From: Cantharellus purpuraceus
Lineage: Eukaryota > Basidiomycota > Agaricomycetes > Cantharellales > Hydnaceae
Assembly (NCBI GenBank): GCA_025174535.1
Contig: JALBUN010000045.1
Location: 1,240,001 to 1,304,000 of the forward strand
Length of the DNA stretch: 64,000 nt
Direction of reading: 5' to 3'
The notes below the pieces were generated by a model. The model saw only the letters and a program-made list of their open reading frames with translations. It ran no database searches and was not told where the DNA came from. This document shows positions 1 to 10,126 of this stretch, piece after piece (the stretch's first letter is position 1; every line of letters starts with the position of its first letter). A program made the translations under genes and the position numbers.

Positions 1-512
1 TTCTACAAGTGAGTAGACCCTTGTCGTTTCTTGTATACCGACTGAGTCTTGTGTAGAATCTGGGAGACTAAAACGTAGCCTTGTGCATGCCGGATGCGTT
101 CTCCGCTGTCATATACGGTGCATTGTTGTCTTCTCGCTCTTTTACCGGAAGCTGCACATCTTCGCGATCAGTGGTCAAGGTCATTGTAGGCTGTATGCGT
201 GGCAAGCATGGGGTGCACACATCCAGAGACCCTCCCTATTCTCAACACACGCGTAGCACTCGATGTCGCCGTCTCACAAAATCAGAGCCAGAAGATCTCC
301 CTATTGAGGTCTGTCCATCGCGCCGCGGTGCCTTGAAGGCAGCTGAAGGTGGTGAGTGCCTCTTCAACACGCCTATTCAGCCTCTTAATTAGTTTTGAGT
401 AACAGCGAGACAGCCTTGTCTGTCATTATCACTTAATCGACCAAATATTTACCCCTCATCACTATGGTTGAGCAATTCACGCAGTCTACCGATACGACAC
501 TCTGTAGCCTTT
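1..512. other. Left-edge flank; possible first exon of the PPR gene
   Basis: No independent gene is recognised. A plus-strand open stretch from ATG 87 to 351 would encode a peptide that is Ser/Arg-rich and almost free of acidic residues near its start, as expected of a mitochondrial presequence. It ends at a strong GTGAGT donor at 352. Joining it to an AG at 506-507 keeps the frame of the PPR protein downstream. The implied 156-nt intron is long for this genome, so this exon is only a suggestion. A second ATG at 464 lies in a different frame and leads to a short dead-end peptide. Confidence 0.3.
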
Positions 513-3500
513 ATGCACTCACAATCGGGAAATTTACAAGTTCAGCCTCGTCATACAAAACCCGTGCAGCAGACAAGTATCCTATCAGACAAACAAACCG
601 AGGCGCTGGAACGCTTTCATTCCTGTATGCCTGGAAAGCTGTCGGAATTCGGGGACATGGAATCGGCTTGGGAAGCCTTTGACGCACTCGGAACGTCAAA
701 CACGCTCCCAAGCTTGTCTCTCGACGACTTGATAGCTTTCGCATTGTGGGTATATGATAGCACCCGGTCGCCTTCCCTCAATCCAGACGTGTTACCGAGG
801 GAATCTTCAGCACGAATGGAACACTTACGTGATGCCTTTCTTCTTAGAGTGGAGGGCGCCGTTGCACCTGAGCTATGGTCAATCCAAATGTGGGCAAATT
901 GTCTAGCAGTGCACGCGCACGTTATCTCCGGAAGGCTTGACGAGGCTTCGCAGTTGTTGTCAGAAACGTTCCCAAGGTTCAGAAATATGGTGATGCGACA
1001 GGACGTCCGGTCTTTGGAGCAGGTGTTTCTCGCTGTAAGCCAGCAGCGCTCTGCTGAAGATGGCCTGGCCGTCGTGACTAAAGTTTGGCCCTGCTTTCGT
1101 GGCCTTCTTCGATTTCACCGGTTTTCATCCAAAGATGACATCAACAATGCGATCGAGGAGCTTCGGATATCCTTGACGAACACGTTTGGAACCATTGACG
1201 AAGCAAGTGAACTTCTTGAGAACTTGCGCGATCCATCACTCCAGGAGTTCGGCATACCTATCTTTGCTACTCTATACGGTTTGCAGGAGTCGCCGATGAC
1301 TATATACAAGAAATATTGCGACTTTGTTGCTCGGGGTATATCGATACCTTGGGATGGCCACATACGCTTCTTCACGGCTCTATTGTCGAAGGGAGCATAC
1401 GTCCAAGCCTACGCCATGCGCAAGCACATCTATTCAACCCTTCCTGACATGCGGAGTAGGCAAGAGCTCCGACAGCTCGCGCTGATCTACCCCGATCTGG
1501 CAGCCTTAAAAGTCCCTGGTTACGATCCACTGTCAATAAAGGCCGGGAATGTGGCGCGGGCTCGTCTTCTCGACTGTGTCAATGACTTGCATTCCCCGCA
1601 CACAGATCTGCTCTCAGTATGGGAAGACATTGAGTTATCCGATTGCTGTACCCATGGGTTCAAGCAGCGAGATTACGAGGCTAGCGTATCCGACGATGAT
1701 CTCTTGGCTTTTGCAAAGCTGGTTGTGAAGGCCTCATACACAAAACTTGAAGAGGACATTGTCCCGAATGCTAGAGAATTCGCCCATGTCCTAGACCAAA
1801 TCTCGGCAGAAATGACACGCAGGATTGCTATGCGTCGTGGTCTAAGTGACAGGCATTCCCACTTTCCGGAGTTGCTGTGGCATTCCCTGATCTTGAAAGG
1901 CGAGCTGTCGACTGTGATCGACATGCTAGCAAAAGATGTAGAAGCACAATGGTATCCCCACTTCGTTAGGGCTTTGACCCATCTGTTTCTTTCAGGGCTG
2001 CGTCTACAAGGCCTTGATAAGACCTTTGGGTTTCTTGTCCGCTTGTGGCATGTGGTTGTCCGGCACCTGGATCATGCAGACAACAGGTACAAGGGCGCAA
2101 TGGCACAGGAGAGCACGCACCTTCGAAAGTGTATATTCAAACGATTCGCAGCTATCGAAAACCCCACCGAATGGATCACTGACCCGAAAAGACCACGCGA
2201 AGCGCAACCCATCGCCGCATATATTTTCTTCACTCTTTTGTGCGACCAATCTAATCACGATGGAGCATGGCGGTTATTCGAAGGTCTTCAGGCCTCTGGG
2301 GTTTCGGTGTCGTACGAAGCGCACCTTTACTTGCTGAAGATGTTTATCTCAGAGCATGCTTTGCACTTTGCGAGTCTCGTCTACGACTCTCTTTTCAGAC
2401 AACATCCAGAGAAGAGTCAATCGCCTGGATTGAGGACGAAACATGAGCTACATCTGGGCTTAAATTTGTCTTCACTTCAAGGCGACCTCGAACATGCAGA
2501 AGAGTGTTACAAAGAGTTGGAGGCTCGTGATTTGATAACCCGAGGTGTACGACAGCGACTGTTGCACGCATATGCGGTGCACGGTAACACGGGACGCGTC
2601 CATGAGCTTTTCCAGCAATTTTTCCAGCATCCAGGGACGAAACCACTGTCAACGCCGCAAATTGCAGATTATCGAGAGGTCATATATGCTCACGTACGCG
2701 CTGGCGACTTGCAGGGTATTAACCAGTGGCTTGACGAGATGATTCGCATGGAAATCCCACCCGATCTCAGCACTTACAATATGATCCTCCTCGCTTTTTC
2801 CAAGTCTGAAGACTTGGAGTCCGCTTCCGCTGTCCTGGCGCGGATGTACGAGAATGATGTTCAACCAGACCACATATCGTACACGACCATGTTGTCCATC
2901 ATGGCCGACAGAAAAGATCCCGTTTCTGCTGAGCAGCTGTACCAGCTTGCCATAGGCGAGGGTATTCAGCCAGACGACATAATGACCATGTGTCTTATGG
3001 ACGCACACGTCGAAGCCGGGTCATGGCAAGGTGTTATTCGCGCTTTCGACTACCTTCAGCACAATAAAAATCGCAGTGATCGTCACACCACGCATCTATA
3101 CAACACGCTTCTGAAGGCCTACATACTCATAGGTGCACCTTTCGACGTCGTCGCCAGTGTTTTTAAGCGTTTTGAAAGTCTCAAACTCTTGCCCACTATT
3201 CACACGTATACCTTATTGATACAATCGGCTTGCGACTCCAACCGAATGGATATTGCCGCTGACCTTTTCCTGGAGATGGACGCTCTACCTTCACAAGGAA
3301 GAGCAAAATCGCATGTGGATGCGTATGTCATGACTATTATAATGGCAGGGTTTCTTCGGAATGGCGACAGGCGAAAGGCCAAGCTAGTGTACGATGACAT
3401 GCACGCTCGTGGTCTACAACCTAGAGCGGTAACGTTCGGACTCATCATTCACTCGTATGCCAATGAAAAGTCGGAGGAGAGCCTTCAAATCGCAGAGGAG

Positions 3501-4607
3501 TTTATGCGTAGCTTACTCACTGCTGACGAGTCGCAAAGGGCATGGTTAGGCTCCAGTCCTGGTGGTCGATCGAAGGCTTTGGAGTCTGTCTTTGGTCCAC
3601 TCATGTCCATCTATGGTCGAAGGCTAGACATCACCGCCGTCGAGAGGCAATTTGACGAGATGCTCGCGGTCGGAGGGCAGCCTACACTGGTCTTGCTCAC
3701 CATGCTGATGGACGCGTATCGACGCGTCGGCAACCTTGAGAGTGTCCAGCACATATGGTCTGAGATCGTGGAGGTGGCTTTGCGCATTTCACAGAGTGAC
3801 GTCTTCGAGCGACTTCCCGCACCAACACGGCGGCCTCCAAAGGTCCTCGACATTCCACGACGCCAGGCCAACATCCTCTGCTTGCCCTTATCTGTGTACA
3901 TCAGTGCGCTGTCTGCAGCAGGGCGCCATGTCGAGATCGCGACGACTTGGCGGCAGGTCAAGGAGTGGGGCTTCGCGTATGATGCGCACAACTGGAACCA
4001 CCTCGCCGTAGCCCTCGTCCGTGCCGGCGAGGTGGAGCGCGCGTTCGAGCTCGTCGAGCGTGTGCTCGTGCCGTACCAAAGGCAGCTTCGGCTCTCGCTC
4101 CGACAGCGAAATAAAGCCCCCAAGACGCCGCTGAGCTTTATCGGTTCGGGGAGCGACGAGGGACGCCAAGCCGACGAGGAAAATGGAGAAGTAGTAGATA
4201 CCACCGGCCCGTCTATCCGCCCCTCCAACCGGCGTGTCGAGGCGGTCGGCTCGTCGACAAGGCAGCAGCACTGGCTCACTCCCTTTGCAGACGTCGATTC
4301 GGACCCCGCGCAGCCCTTGCACGAGCTGCACCAGATGTCGATCACGTGGCAGGCATGGCGAACTCACAGGGTCACGCTCGACGTATTAGCGGAGGCGATG
4401 GGGTGGCTGGCGGCCGGGCGTCGCGTGCGTCCTACGGGAGGCGAGACGCCACCAGATCAAGATCCGCTGCGGATGGGTGCCGACGAAGCTCAAGAGTTTC
4501 GCGTGCGCGAAAGGGAGGAGGCGGGTATCATCATGGAGCGTATTTACGCCAATTATCCGAACGCGGTATGGCTTGTAGAACGGAGGGAGATGCAAGGCAC
4601 AAAATAG
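513..4607 (+). CDS. Large pentatricopeptide repeat (PPR) protein, probably mitochondrial
   Basis: A single uninterrupted frame of 1,364 codons from the first in-frame ATG at 513. Many degenerate 35-residue helical pairs of PPR type are visible, clearest between residues about 730 and 1,010, where segments such as 'DLSTYNMILLAFSKS' and 'DHISYTTMLSIMADR' carry the TYN/SYT-type core of the motif. PPR proteins bind organellar RNA and act in mitochondrial RNA stability or translation. The C-terminal fifth is less repeat-like and contains an acidic, low-complexity stretch. No mitochondrial presequence follows ATG 513, which is why an upstream exon (87-351) is proposed. The gene is unusual here in having over 4 kb of coding sequence with no intron. 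The family is firm; which fungal PPR (Cya5/Pet309-like or other) cannot be told. Confidence 0.88.
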   Translation: MHSQSGNLQVQPRHTKPVQQTSILSDKQTEALERFHSCMPGKLSEFGDMESAWEAFDALGTSNTLPSLSLDDLIAFALWVYDSTRSPSLNPDVLPRESSARMEHLRDAFLLRVEGAVAPELWSIQMWANCLAVHAHVISGRLDEASQLLSETFPRFRNMVMRQDVRSLEQVFLAVSQQRSAEDGLAVVTKVWPCFRGLLRFHRFSSKDDINNAIEELRISLTNTFGTIDEASELLENLRDPSLQEFGIPIFATLYGLQESPMTIYKKYCDFVARGISIPWDGHIRFFTALLSKGAYVQAYAMRKHIYSTLPDMRSRQELRQLALIYPDLAALKVPGYDPLSIKAGNVARARLLDCVNDLHSPHTDLLSVWEDIELSDCCTHGFKQRDYEASVSDDDLLAFAKLVVKASYTKLEEDIVPNAREFAHVLDQISAEMTRRIAMRRGLSDRHSHFPELLWHSLILKGELSTVIDMLAKDVEAQWYPHFVRALTHLFLSGLRLQGLDKTFGFLVRLWHVVVRHLDHADNRYKGAMAQESTHLRKCIFKRFAAIENPTEWITDPKRPREAQPIAAYIFFTLLCDQSNHDGAWRLFEGLQASGVSVSYEAHLYLLKMFISEHALHFASLVYDSLFRQHPEKSQSPGLRTKHELHLGLNLSSLQGDLEHAEECYKELEARDLITRGVRQRLLHAYAVHGNTGRVHELFQQFFQHPGTKPLSTPQIADYREVIYAHVRAGDLQGINQWLDEMIRMEIPPDLSTYNMILLAFSKSEDLESASAVLARMYENDVQPDHISYTTMLSIMADRKDPVSAEQLYQLAIGEGIQPDDIMTMCLMDAHVEAGSWQGVIRAFDYLQHNKNRSDRHTTHLYNTLLKAYILIGAPFDVVASVFKRFESLKLLPTIHTYTLLIQSACDSNRMDIAADLFLEMDALPSQGRAKSHVDAYVMTIIMAGFLRNGDRRKAKLVYDDMHARGLQPRAVTFGLIIHSYANEKSEESLQIAEEFMRSLLTADESQRAWLGSSPGGRSKALESVFGPLMSIYGRRLDITAVERQFDEMLAVGGQPTLVLLTMLMDAYRRVGNLESVQHIWSEIVEVALRISQSDVFERLPAPTRRPPKVLDIPRRQANILCLPLSVYISALSAAGRHVEIATTWRQVKEWGFAYDAHNWNHLAVALVRAGEVERAFELVERVLVPYQRQLRLSLRQRNKAPKTPLSFIGSGSDEGRQADEENGEVVDTTGPSIRPSNRRVEAVGSSTRQQHWLTPFADVDSDPAQPLHELHQMSITWQAWRTHRVTLDVLAEAMGWLAAGRRVRPTGGETPPDQDPLRMGADEAQEFRVREREEAGIIMERIYANYPNAVWLVERREMQGTK

Positions 4608-4853
4608 GACAAATATGTTGACCAATTGAATGGTGCATGTTAACGAGAGCGTACAAAACACATCAAGATCACTTTGATTGAGTACAAGCATATAATTGAC
4701 CGATGAGCAGAAGCGAAGCAAAGCAGGTGACTGACTCAACGCAAACCAAAATAAGACAGTAGGAGGCTAGCAGGATAGCAAATATAGAAAACCGGCGAGA
4801 CGGTCACTCTTCAAAGTCCACATTCTATGAGGAATAGGCCGAATTTAGAATCA

Positions 4854-6624
4854 CTAGGATGATTCATCGTCAGACGAAGCAGATCCCGACCGACGAGACC
4901 GTTGCGGCTGTTTATGTCGATTCCGCTTCAAAAGGGATAAAATCAGTACAATATCTAGACCATAGGCGTGGGAGCAGCCGCATACCAGTGGAAGTTTTTG
5001 TCCCTGATTTCCAAATGCAATAGAGAGGGCAGTGGTACTCGGCACACCCGGGAAACGCTTCGCAGAATACACGGTAAATGGGTCTGTAAAGATCTGCGCC
5101 AATACGGGAGATACTCCCGTATGCACGGAATTCGAGAGACCATTAGGTGCTGGCGGTCTGTGAAGCACAAAATCCACCGATGAGCCCTATAGCATGCCAT
5201 GAGATCCGATACACTCACATTCCCACGTTCATGAGTCTCATACGGAGGCGGAAGGTGCCCTCGGTGCGGATGCTCAGATCTTGGAAAAGGAAAAATATGC
5301 CTGGCTTGCGATGTTCGTCCTGGAGACGTTGCGCATTTGCAGAAAGCGGACCAACTAATGTGCGCGTGTATGTGTGCCGTGGTAGGGATGAGATCGTATG
5401 CAGCCCATCGCGCAATAATTGTTGTTCTTCTTGATTCTGCTGCTTGTGCTGTTGATCTTCCTGCTGCTGCTGTTGTTGCTGCAATTGCGGGTGTGGTTGT
5501 GGTTGGGGCGGGGGAGGATTCTGGGGCTGTACAAGCGTCTGTCCAAATGGTTGGAAGGCATGCTGCGCTGCTGAAGGCCATGCCTCCCCTACAGGAATTG
5601 AAGGAATCATCATAGCATCAGCAGTCCATCGTGGTGTATCTCGCAATACGGGGTCGACGTTGTGCGATTCAAACAAGCCCGTAGCTACATCGTTCCAGGC
5701 GCGAAACGGGGTGGTAAGGTCAGGCTCGTCTGACCCAGGGAATGCCACAGGGTTGATGTCAGCGGGAAGGGTGCCAGGAGCAGGGGAGTTGCGGCCGATA
5801 GAGTGGATGGAGGGAAGAGTGGGTGCTTGGAAGGGGGTTCGATCAAGAGCTGGAGGGAAGGACCATGGGTTAGTAGCATCTACAGCTCCGGAAAAAGGGT
5901 CAGTGGTCGGGAACGGATATCCTGATGAATTGTAAGATGGTGTTGACGCAGGTGTGAGAAGTGGTGTCGATCCAGTTGGCTGTGTGGGAATGATCAGGAT
6001 CTTAGCGCTACTGGAGGTGATGAGACGCACGCTAGGTTCGATTGGCCTGAGAGCAAAGCCAGGACCGGGGCCAGGGACGGGCGGGTGGTTCGTATGTGGA
6101 CGGGGACGCTCATGAGGTGTTGGATATGGACTCGGTCGGGAAGGACGTAATGGTGTTGAGGGCGGTCCAGAGCCGTTGGGACCTCTCTTGCGAGGCTTTA
6201 CGACATAGGCAGGTACGAAGCGGTCTGCGGATGGATGCTGAACGAGATTCATCTCCTCCGTACCATCCGCGGACCACAAATCCACAGTGACAACGAAAAA
6301 GTCAACGTCTATATCGCTAGAGAGCGTGCTTTAGGAGCAGCGAGGCTTGAGTCTGAGAATGCTACGGACTCGACGTCTAATATACTATGATCCGCTCGCC
6401 GCACTATCATTTTGGCGACTGCTGCTGGAGCAAGCGGCCGCCGATCCTTAGGAGAGCAATCAACACGGGTGAAATACACGAGACTGGAGAGGTACTTTAT
6501 CGCCAAAACCACACATTCGCGCACGCAGAGGATGCTGGGTGACCTCGAGAGAGTAGTGCCTGTAATCAGAAGTGAGCGATAAAGTCTCCCACTGAGCCGG
6601 TGCACGGACTTGTTGCGTATCCAT
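4854..6624 (-). CDS. velB: Velvet-domain transcription factor, VelB type
   Basis: Five exons fit with consistent phases: 6624-6496, 6446-6370, 6316-5219, 5157-4986 and 4925-4854, giving 515 residues. The velvet domain begins at residue about 22 ('YRHYSLEVTQHPLRARMCGF'), continues through 'DRRPLAP' and 'FFVVTVDLWSADGT', and resumes near the C-terminus with 'GIFFLFQDLSIRTEGTFRLR' and 'VYSAKRFPG'. Between the halves lies a Pro/Ser/Gln-rich insertion of about 260 residues with a glutamine run. An insertion inside the domain is characteristic of VelB rather than VosA. Velvet proteins are NF-kB-like DNA-binding factors that couple development to secondary metabolism, and VelB works as a dimer with VeA or VosA. 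The tail is basic then acidic. The last intron (60 nt) has no stop and is a multiple of three, so its removal is likely but not forced. The gene is divergent from the ArfGAP gene, 512 bp apart. Confidence 0.9.
5458..5485. repeat. CTG/CAG triplet run encoding polyglutamine
   Basis: A run of CTG and TTG triplets on the plus strand reads as glutamine codons on the minus strand, inside the disordered insertion of the velvet protein. Such runs change length easily by slippage. Confidence 0.7.
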
Positions 6625-7136
6625 TGACCCCACTCTTCTTTTTCGTCGACGGCTGGCGGCCGCGCGTTGGCAAGCACGGCGTTGAGCTGCCTCTGCGATG
6701 TCTTCTGGATCATGGGAGAGAGTGAAGAAAGAGATAGGAGAAGAGAGAGAGAAACGATATCGAGGAGGCTTATGAGGGAGGGAAGAGAAAGCGTGAGAGG
6801 ACCCAGAAACTGGGAAGCGGGATCGGGGCCCGTGTTGGGAATGAGGAGGCACGGGATTGGTCTCGACTAGAAATACGTGGAAGGCTGATGGGTCTCGCGA
6901 CGAGCGCGCCCAACGCTGTGGTACACGGTGATGACGAGCAATGTGTTGCTCCGACCAGAAAAAATCTCACCCTGGTCCTTTCTGCTTCCGACTCTTGTAA
7001 CTGTAAACTTTGCCATTCTTAAAAAGGCAGCTCGGATCACTACTCTCACAATCAATTTTGCCCAAGGCAACAGCAAGCTGACCACCGCTAACCATCTTTA
7101 GCTCTGTGGTAGCGCTCAAAGCGTATTCTCGTCGCC
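6625..7136. promoter_or_regulatory. Divergent promoter region, velB / ArfGAP
   Basis: This is the 512-bp gap between two outward-pointing ATGs. It holds CT-rich tracts, normal for fungal 5' regions. The minus-strand velB frame stays open upstream of its chosen ATG (to about 6852) but contains no earlier in-frame ATG. No specific operator could be identified. Confidence 0.5.
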
Positions 7137-8580
7137 ATGGCTGACCCAACAACAAAGAAAATCCTCCAGGATCTCGCAAACGACAAGTCCCTCAAAAACA
7201 AGAGTGTGTGTCCCCTTCTAGCTGCTCACCGCCATCTCACACTTGCCCTGCAGCCTGCGTCGACTGTGGGGCCCCACGCCCGCAATGGGCATCAATCAGC
7301 TTCGCCATTCTCATCTGTCTGCAGTGTGCTGGCACACATAGAGGATTTGGCGTTCACATTAGGTAAACGAGCACACGCTTAACCTACGCATTGTCTGATC
7401 CTCTGGCAGCTTCGTGCGCAGCATCAGCATGGACACTTGGCAAGAAGACCAGCTCGGCAGGATGAAGGTGCACACCCTCCGTCTCGGACGCTGTCTCTTC
7501 TCACCCAGCGTCTCTAGCTAGGAGGCAATGCTCCCTTCATGTCCTTCTTGCGCGAGTATCCCTCAGATCAAAGCGGGTATACTGAAAGCATCGGCATACA
7601 CGACAAGTATCACTGCTGGGCTGCAACACAGTATCGTGAAAAAGTGACGTCCACCCCTTCCTCTGTTTAGCTGACCCTCTGACTCTATCTCATCTCAGTT
7701 GACTGCAGCCCTCGAGGATAAGCCATGGTCTCCTTCTCCGCCTCCTGCTCAAGATAGCAACAGCGCGGACGCCCCAGGACGTCCCTCCTCCGCTCAGGGG
7801 CTCCGAAAGTCCCGTGCTTCGACGCGTTCCCCTTCCTCCAATCTCCGACAAGGCTCCAACTCCCCCGCCCCCTCACTCCTCTCCCAGTCCCTTGAATCCA
7901 GCACCGACCGCAAAACTGCCAACGAGAGCTTCTTTGCTTCCCTCGGCGCCTCCAACGCTACGCGCCCCGACCACCTTCCCCCCTCTCAAGGCGGGAGATA
8001 TACCGGTTTCGGCAGCACCCCTCCGCCAGGTCCGCCAGAGCACCTCTCCTCCACCGCTGCGCCGACGCTCGACGAGCTGCAGGCCGACCCCGTCCGCGCA
8101 CTCTCCAAGGGCTGGTCACTCTTCGCGGGCGCCGTCGCAGGCGCATCACGCGCCGTCTCTGAGAACGTCGTCAAGCCCGGCATGGAGCGCGTTGCGGACC
8201 CGGAGCTCAGGGAAAAGATGGGTGGGTACGTGAACACTGCCAGCCAGCGCGCTGCTGCTGCGGCTGGGACAGCCAATGCCTGGGGTAAAGCACAGTTTGG
8301 TGTAGATGTGGGGGAGAGTGTTGGTGCGGTGGTGGATAAGGTCAGATCGGGCGTTACGGGAGGGCCGTCTGGCCAAGGGTACCAGGCTGTCGATCAGTTG
8401 GGTGATGGACGCGAGGAGGGTTCACGGCTATTCAGCGATGCCCATGAAGATGATTTCTTCAAAGATAGTCATGCTGAGGAGTGGCAGGCTATGCCGACTA
8501 CGACTAAGTCACAGCCTGAAGATACTAAGGTTGAAACAAAGTCGAAGAACGAAGACTGGGACGAATGGAAGGACTTTTGA
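7137..8580 (+). CDS. GCS1: ArfGAP1/Gcs1-type ARF GTPase-activating protein
   Basis: Five exons (7137-7203, 7254-7362, 7410-7467, 7518-7643, 7699-8580) sum to 414 codons, 413 residues. The N-terminal ArfGAP zinc finger has the classic C-x2-C-x16-C-x2-C spacing: CVDC at residue 24, CLQC at residue 44. It is followed by 'THRGFGVHIS', which contains the catalytic arginine finger, and 'FVRSISMDTW'. ArfGAPs stimulate GTP hydrolysis on ARF and so control COPI coat turnover at the Golgi. The middle is Pro/Ser-rich and disordered. At residue about 250 the segment 'GWSLFAGAVAGASRA' resembles the amphipathic lipid-packing-sensor (ALPS) helix of ArfGAP1, which tethers the enzyme to curved membranes. The C-terminus ends in an acidic 'NEDWDEWKDF'. 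Start, zinc finger and all splice phases agree, so the call is firm. Confidence 0.93.
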
Positions 8581-9326
8581 TTTACCCTCCTGACTTCTAC
8601 TCTTACGATCCCGAAACGAGATGGCTCGCTAGAGACTTTTGTGCAACTCGTATTTTCTCTCATGGGCATCTAGAGCTATTTACTTGTACGCCTTGACTCT
8701 TACTACCATTTACACATGAGATATTTTGTGTAATCATCCAGTTATATAAAATAGTTACGCGCATGTTTCCCAACTAGTACTTGTGGGGTGAATTCAAGAA
8801 AAGCAAGCATATTTGATGCAGCTCTCTCTCCCAACATCCGTAGTCAGTTGTGAGTCGGCCCATCTTCCCTGCAGAAGTTTCACCAGATCTTCATATGCCT
8901 TTCTGAGAACATCAATGCGGTCTAATTTGGTTGCCCACGTGCTTAGTTATCAACCACGTACCTGGCAGTGCTTCTGAGTGCCCGGATTTTCAGCCCATAT
9001 TATAGAACCAACATATTCATGTATTGAGCCCACCCCAACAGTCTCCCATTCAGTGAGAAGCTGCAGCTATTGATACCCCTTCTGCATTCACTGAAATATA
9101 TGATCCCCGGCTTCATAAATCATTTATAAGGGCATCTTTACTGGTTATGATTGTCCCATGTGTCCACCTCTGATGAACGGGCGGTAAATGCAAAGATAGT
9201 TCTGTAATGGTAAAATTCCTCTGCTTTGTACCAGTAACACCTCTTGCAATAGTGTGCATGACGTAGTATTTCTCATCACTACAAGCTAACTGAGGTAACT
9301 CGACTTGACGTGATAGGATTGTATCC
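8581..9326. other. Intergenic; no gene seen
   Basis: About 750 bp between the convergent ends of the ArfGAP gene and the GH45 relic. Frames are short and no splice pattern or family motif was found. It includes the 3' untranslated region of the ArfGAP gene. Confidence 0.6.
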
Positions 9327-10126
9327 TCAGATGGGGGCTGGAGTACAGCCAGAGATATTCGTGAGCACAGAAGGGCAGTTTACCTGCTCAAAAGTCACAG
9401 GCCTGTCATCGTGCAGTTAAAAGGTAAGTCGCGAGTGAAGTGATGGGCTCCCCACCAATTGTTGACGTCGCCTGCAGCCCATTGCCACCTCCAGTCCAGC
9501 CTGAAGGTTCAAAGGGAGCCCGTAGCATTCCGAGTCTGTGGTCACTCCTGTGATCGAAGCTCCAGTAGGTCGTTCAACGGTGCATGACAATACGAGAACG
9601 AGACAGGAACCTCCGTACTGCCTCCCCCAGCCTTGCAAGGGGACATTGTATTGAGAGGTACAGGCATTATAATCTGAGGCAGGGTAGCACTGGAAGGTAA
9701 GAAAAGTAGTACAAAGTGAATTAACATATCACTGACCTCCTACGCCTCCGCTAGGTGTGTCTGTTTCATGACGTGAGTTCTACTGGATCATCATGCATGT
9801 CCAGAGCTTACAGATATCAAAGTCGACATCAGTGATGCCTAACATAGTATATGCAAGAGGATTAGCGACGCATAATTGTTAGCGAATGCGAACACTCACC
9901 ACCAGCACTGATAGGTTGGAAGCTTCGAGATATCATTAGGAAGCATGACTTGTGTGGAGATATGACGACGAACCTGGCTTACAGCTATTGGCAGCAATTA
10001 GCGGGTAACGTCGTAGTAGTGTTTATAAAATTTAGCTTGCCAGTCCCAGGTCGTCGTCCCAGCTGTTTGAGCACGAACCGAAACGAGTACTAGAGCATTG
10101 AATACGGCATTTTTTGAAGAAAGCAT
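9327..10126 (-). pseudogene. Decayed GH45 endoglucanase (EGV type)
   Basis: Reading the minus strand through fungal-size introns recovers GH45 landmarks in order. From ATG 10126 there is a secretion signal, then 'TTTWDCCKPG' (GH45 consensus YWDCCKP), 'DFDIYTPSGGVG' (consensus HFDIxxPGGGVG), 'DYNACTSQY', 'QYGGVTTDSEC', 'LPLNLQAG', 'DWRWQWAAGDVNNW' and 'PVTFEQVNCPS', ending at TGA 9327. Both Asp positions used in catalysis (WDCC and FDI motifs) are still present. Two lesions argue for a dead gene. About 75 residues expected between the CCKP and FDI motifs, including several disulphide cysteines, are missing because only about 170 nt separate them. In addition, about 5 nt are lost between 'LQAG' and 'DWRWQ', shifting the frame and removing a cysteine. 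The first intron uses a GC donor. GH45 enzymes cut cellulose and glucans outside the cell. Confidence 0.8.

Noticed and set aside
3611..4367. Long minus-strand ORFs opposite the PPR gene (up to 244 codons)
   Set aside because: Shadows of the strongly coding plus-strand frame in GC-rich sequence; no motif and no exon chain.
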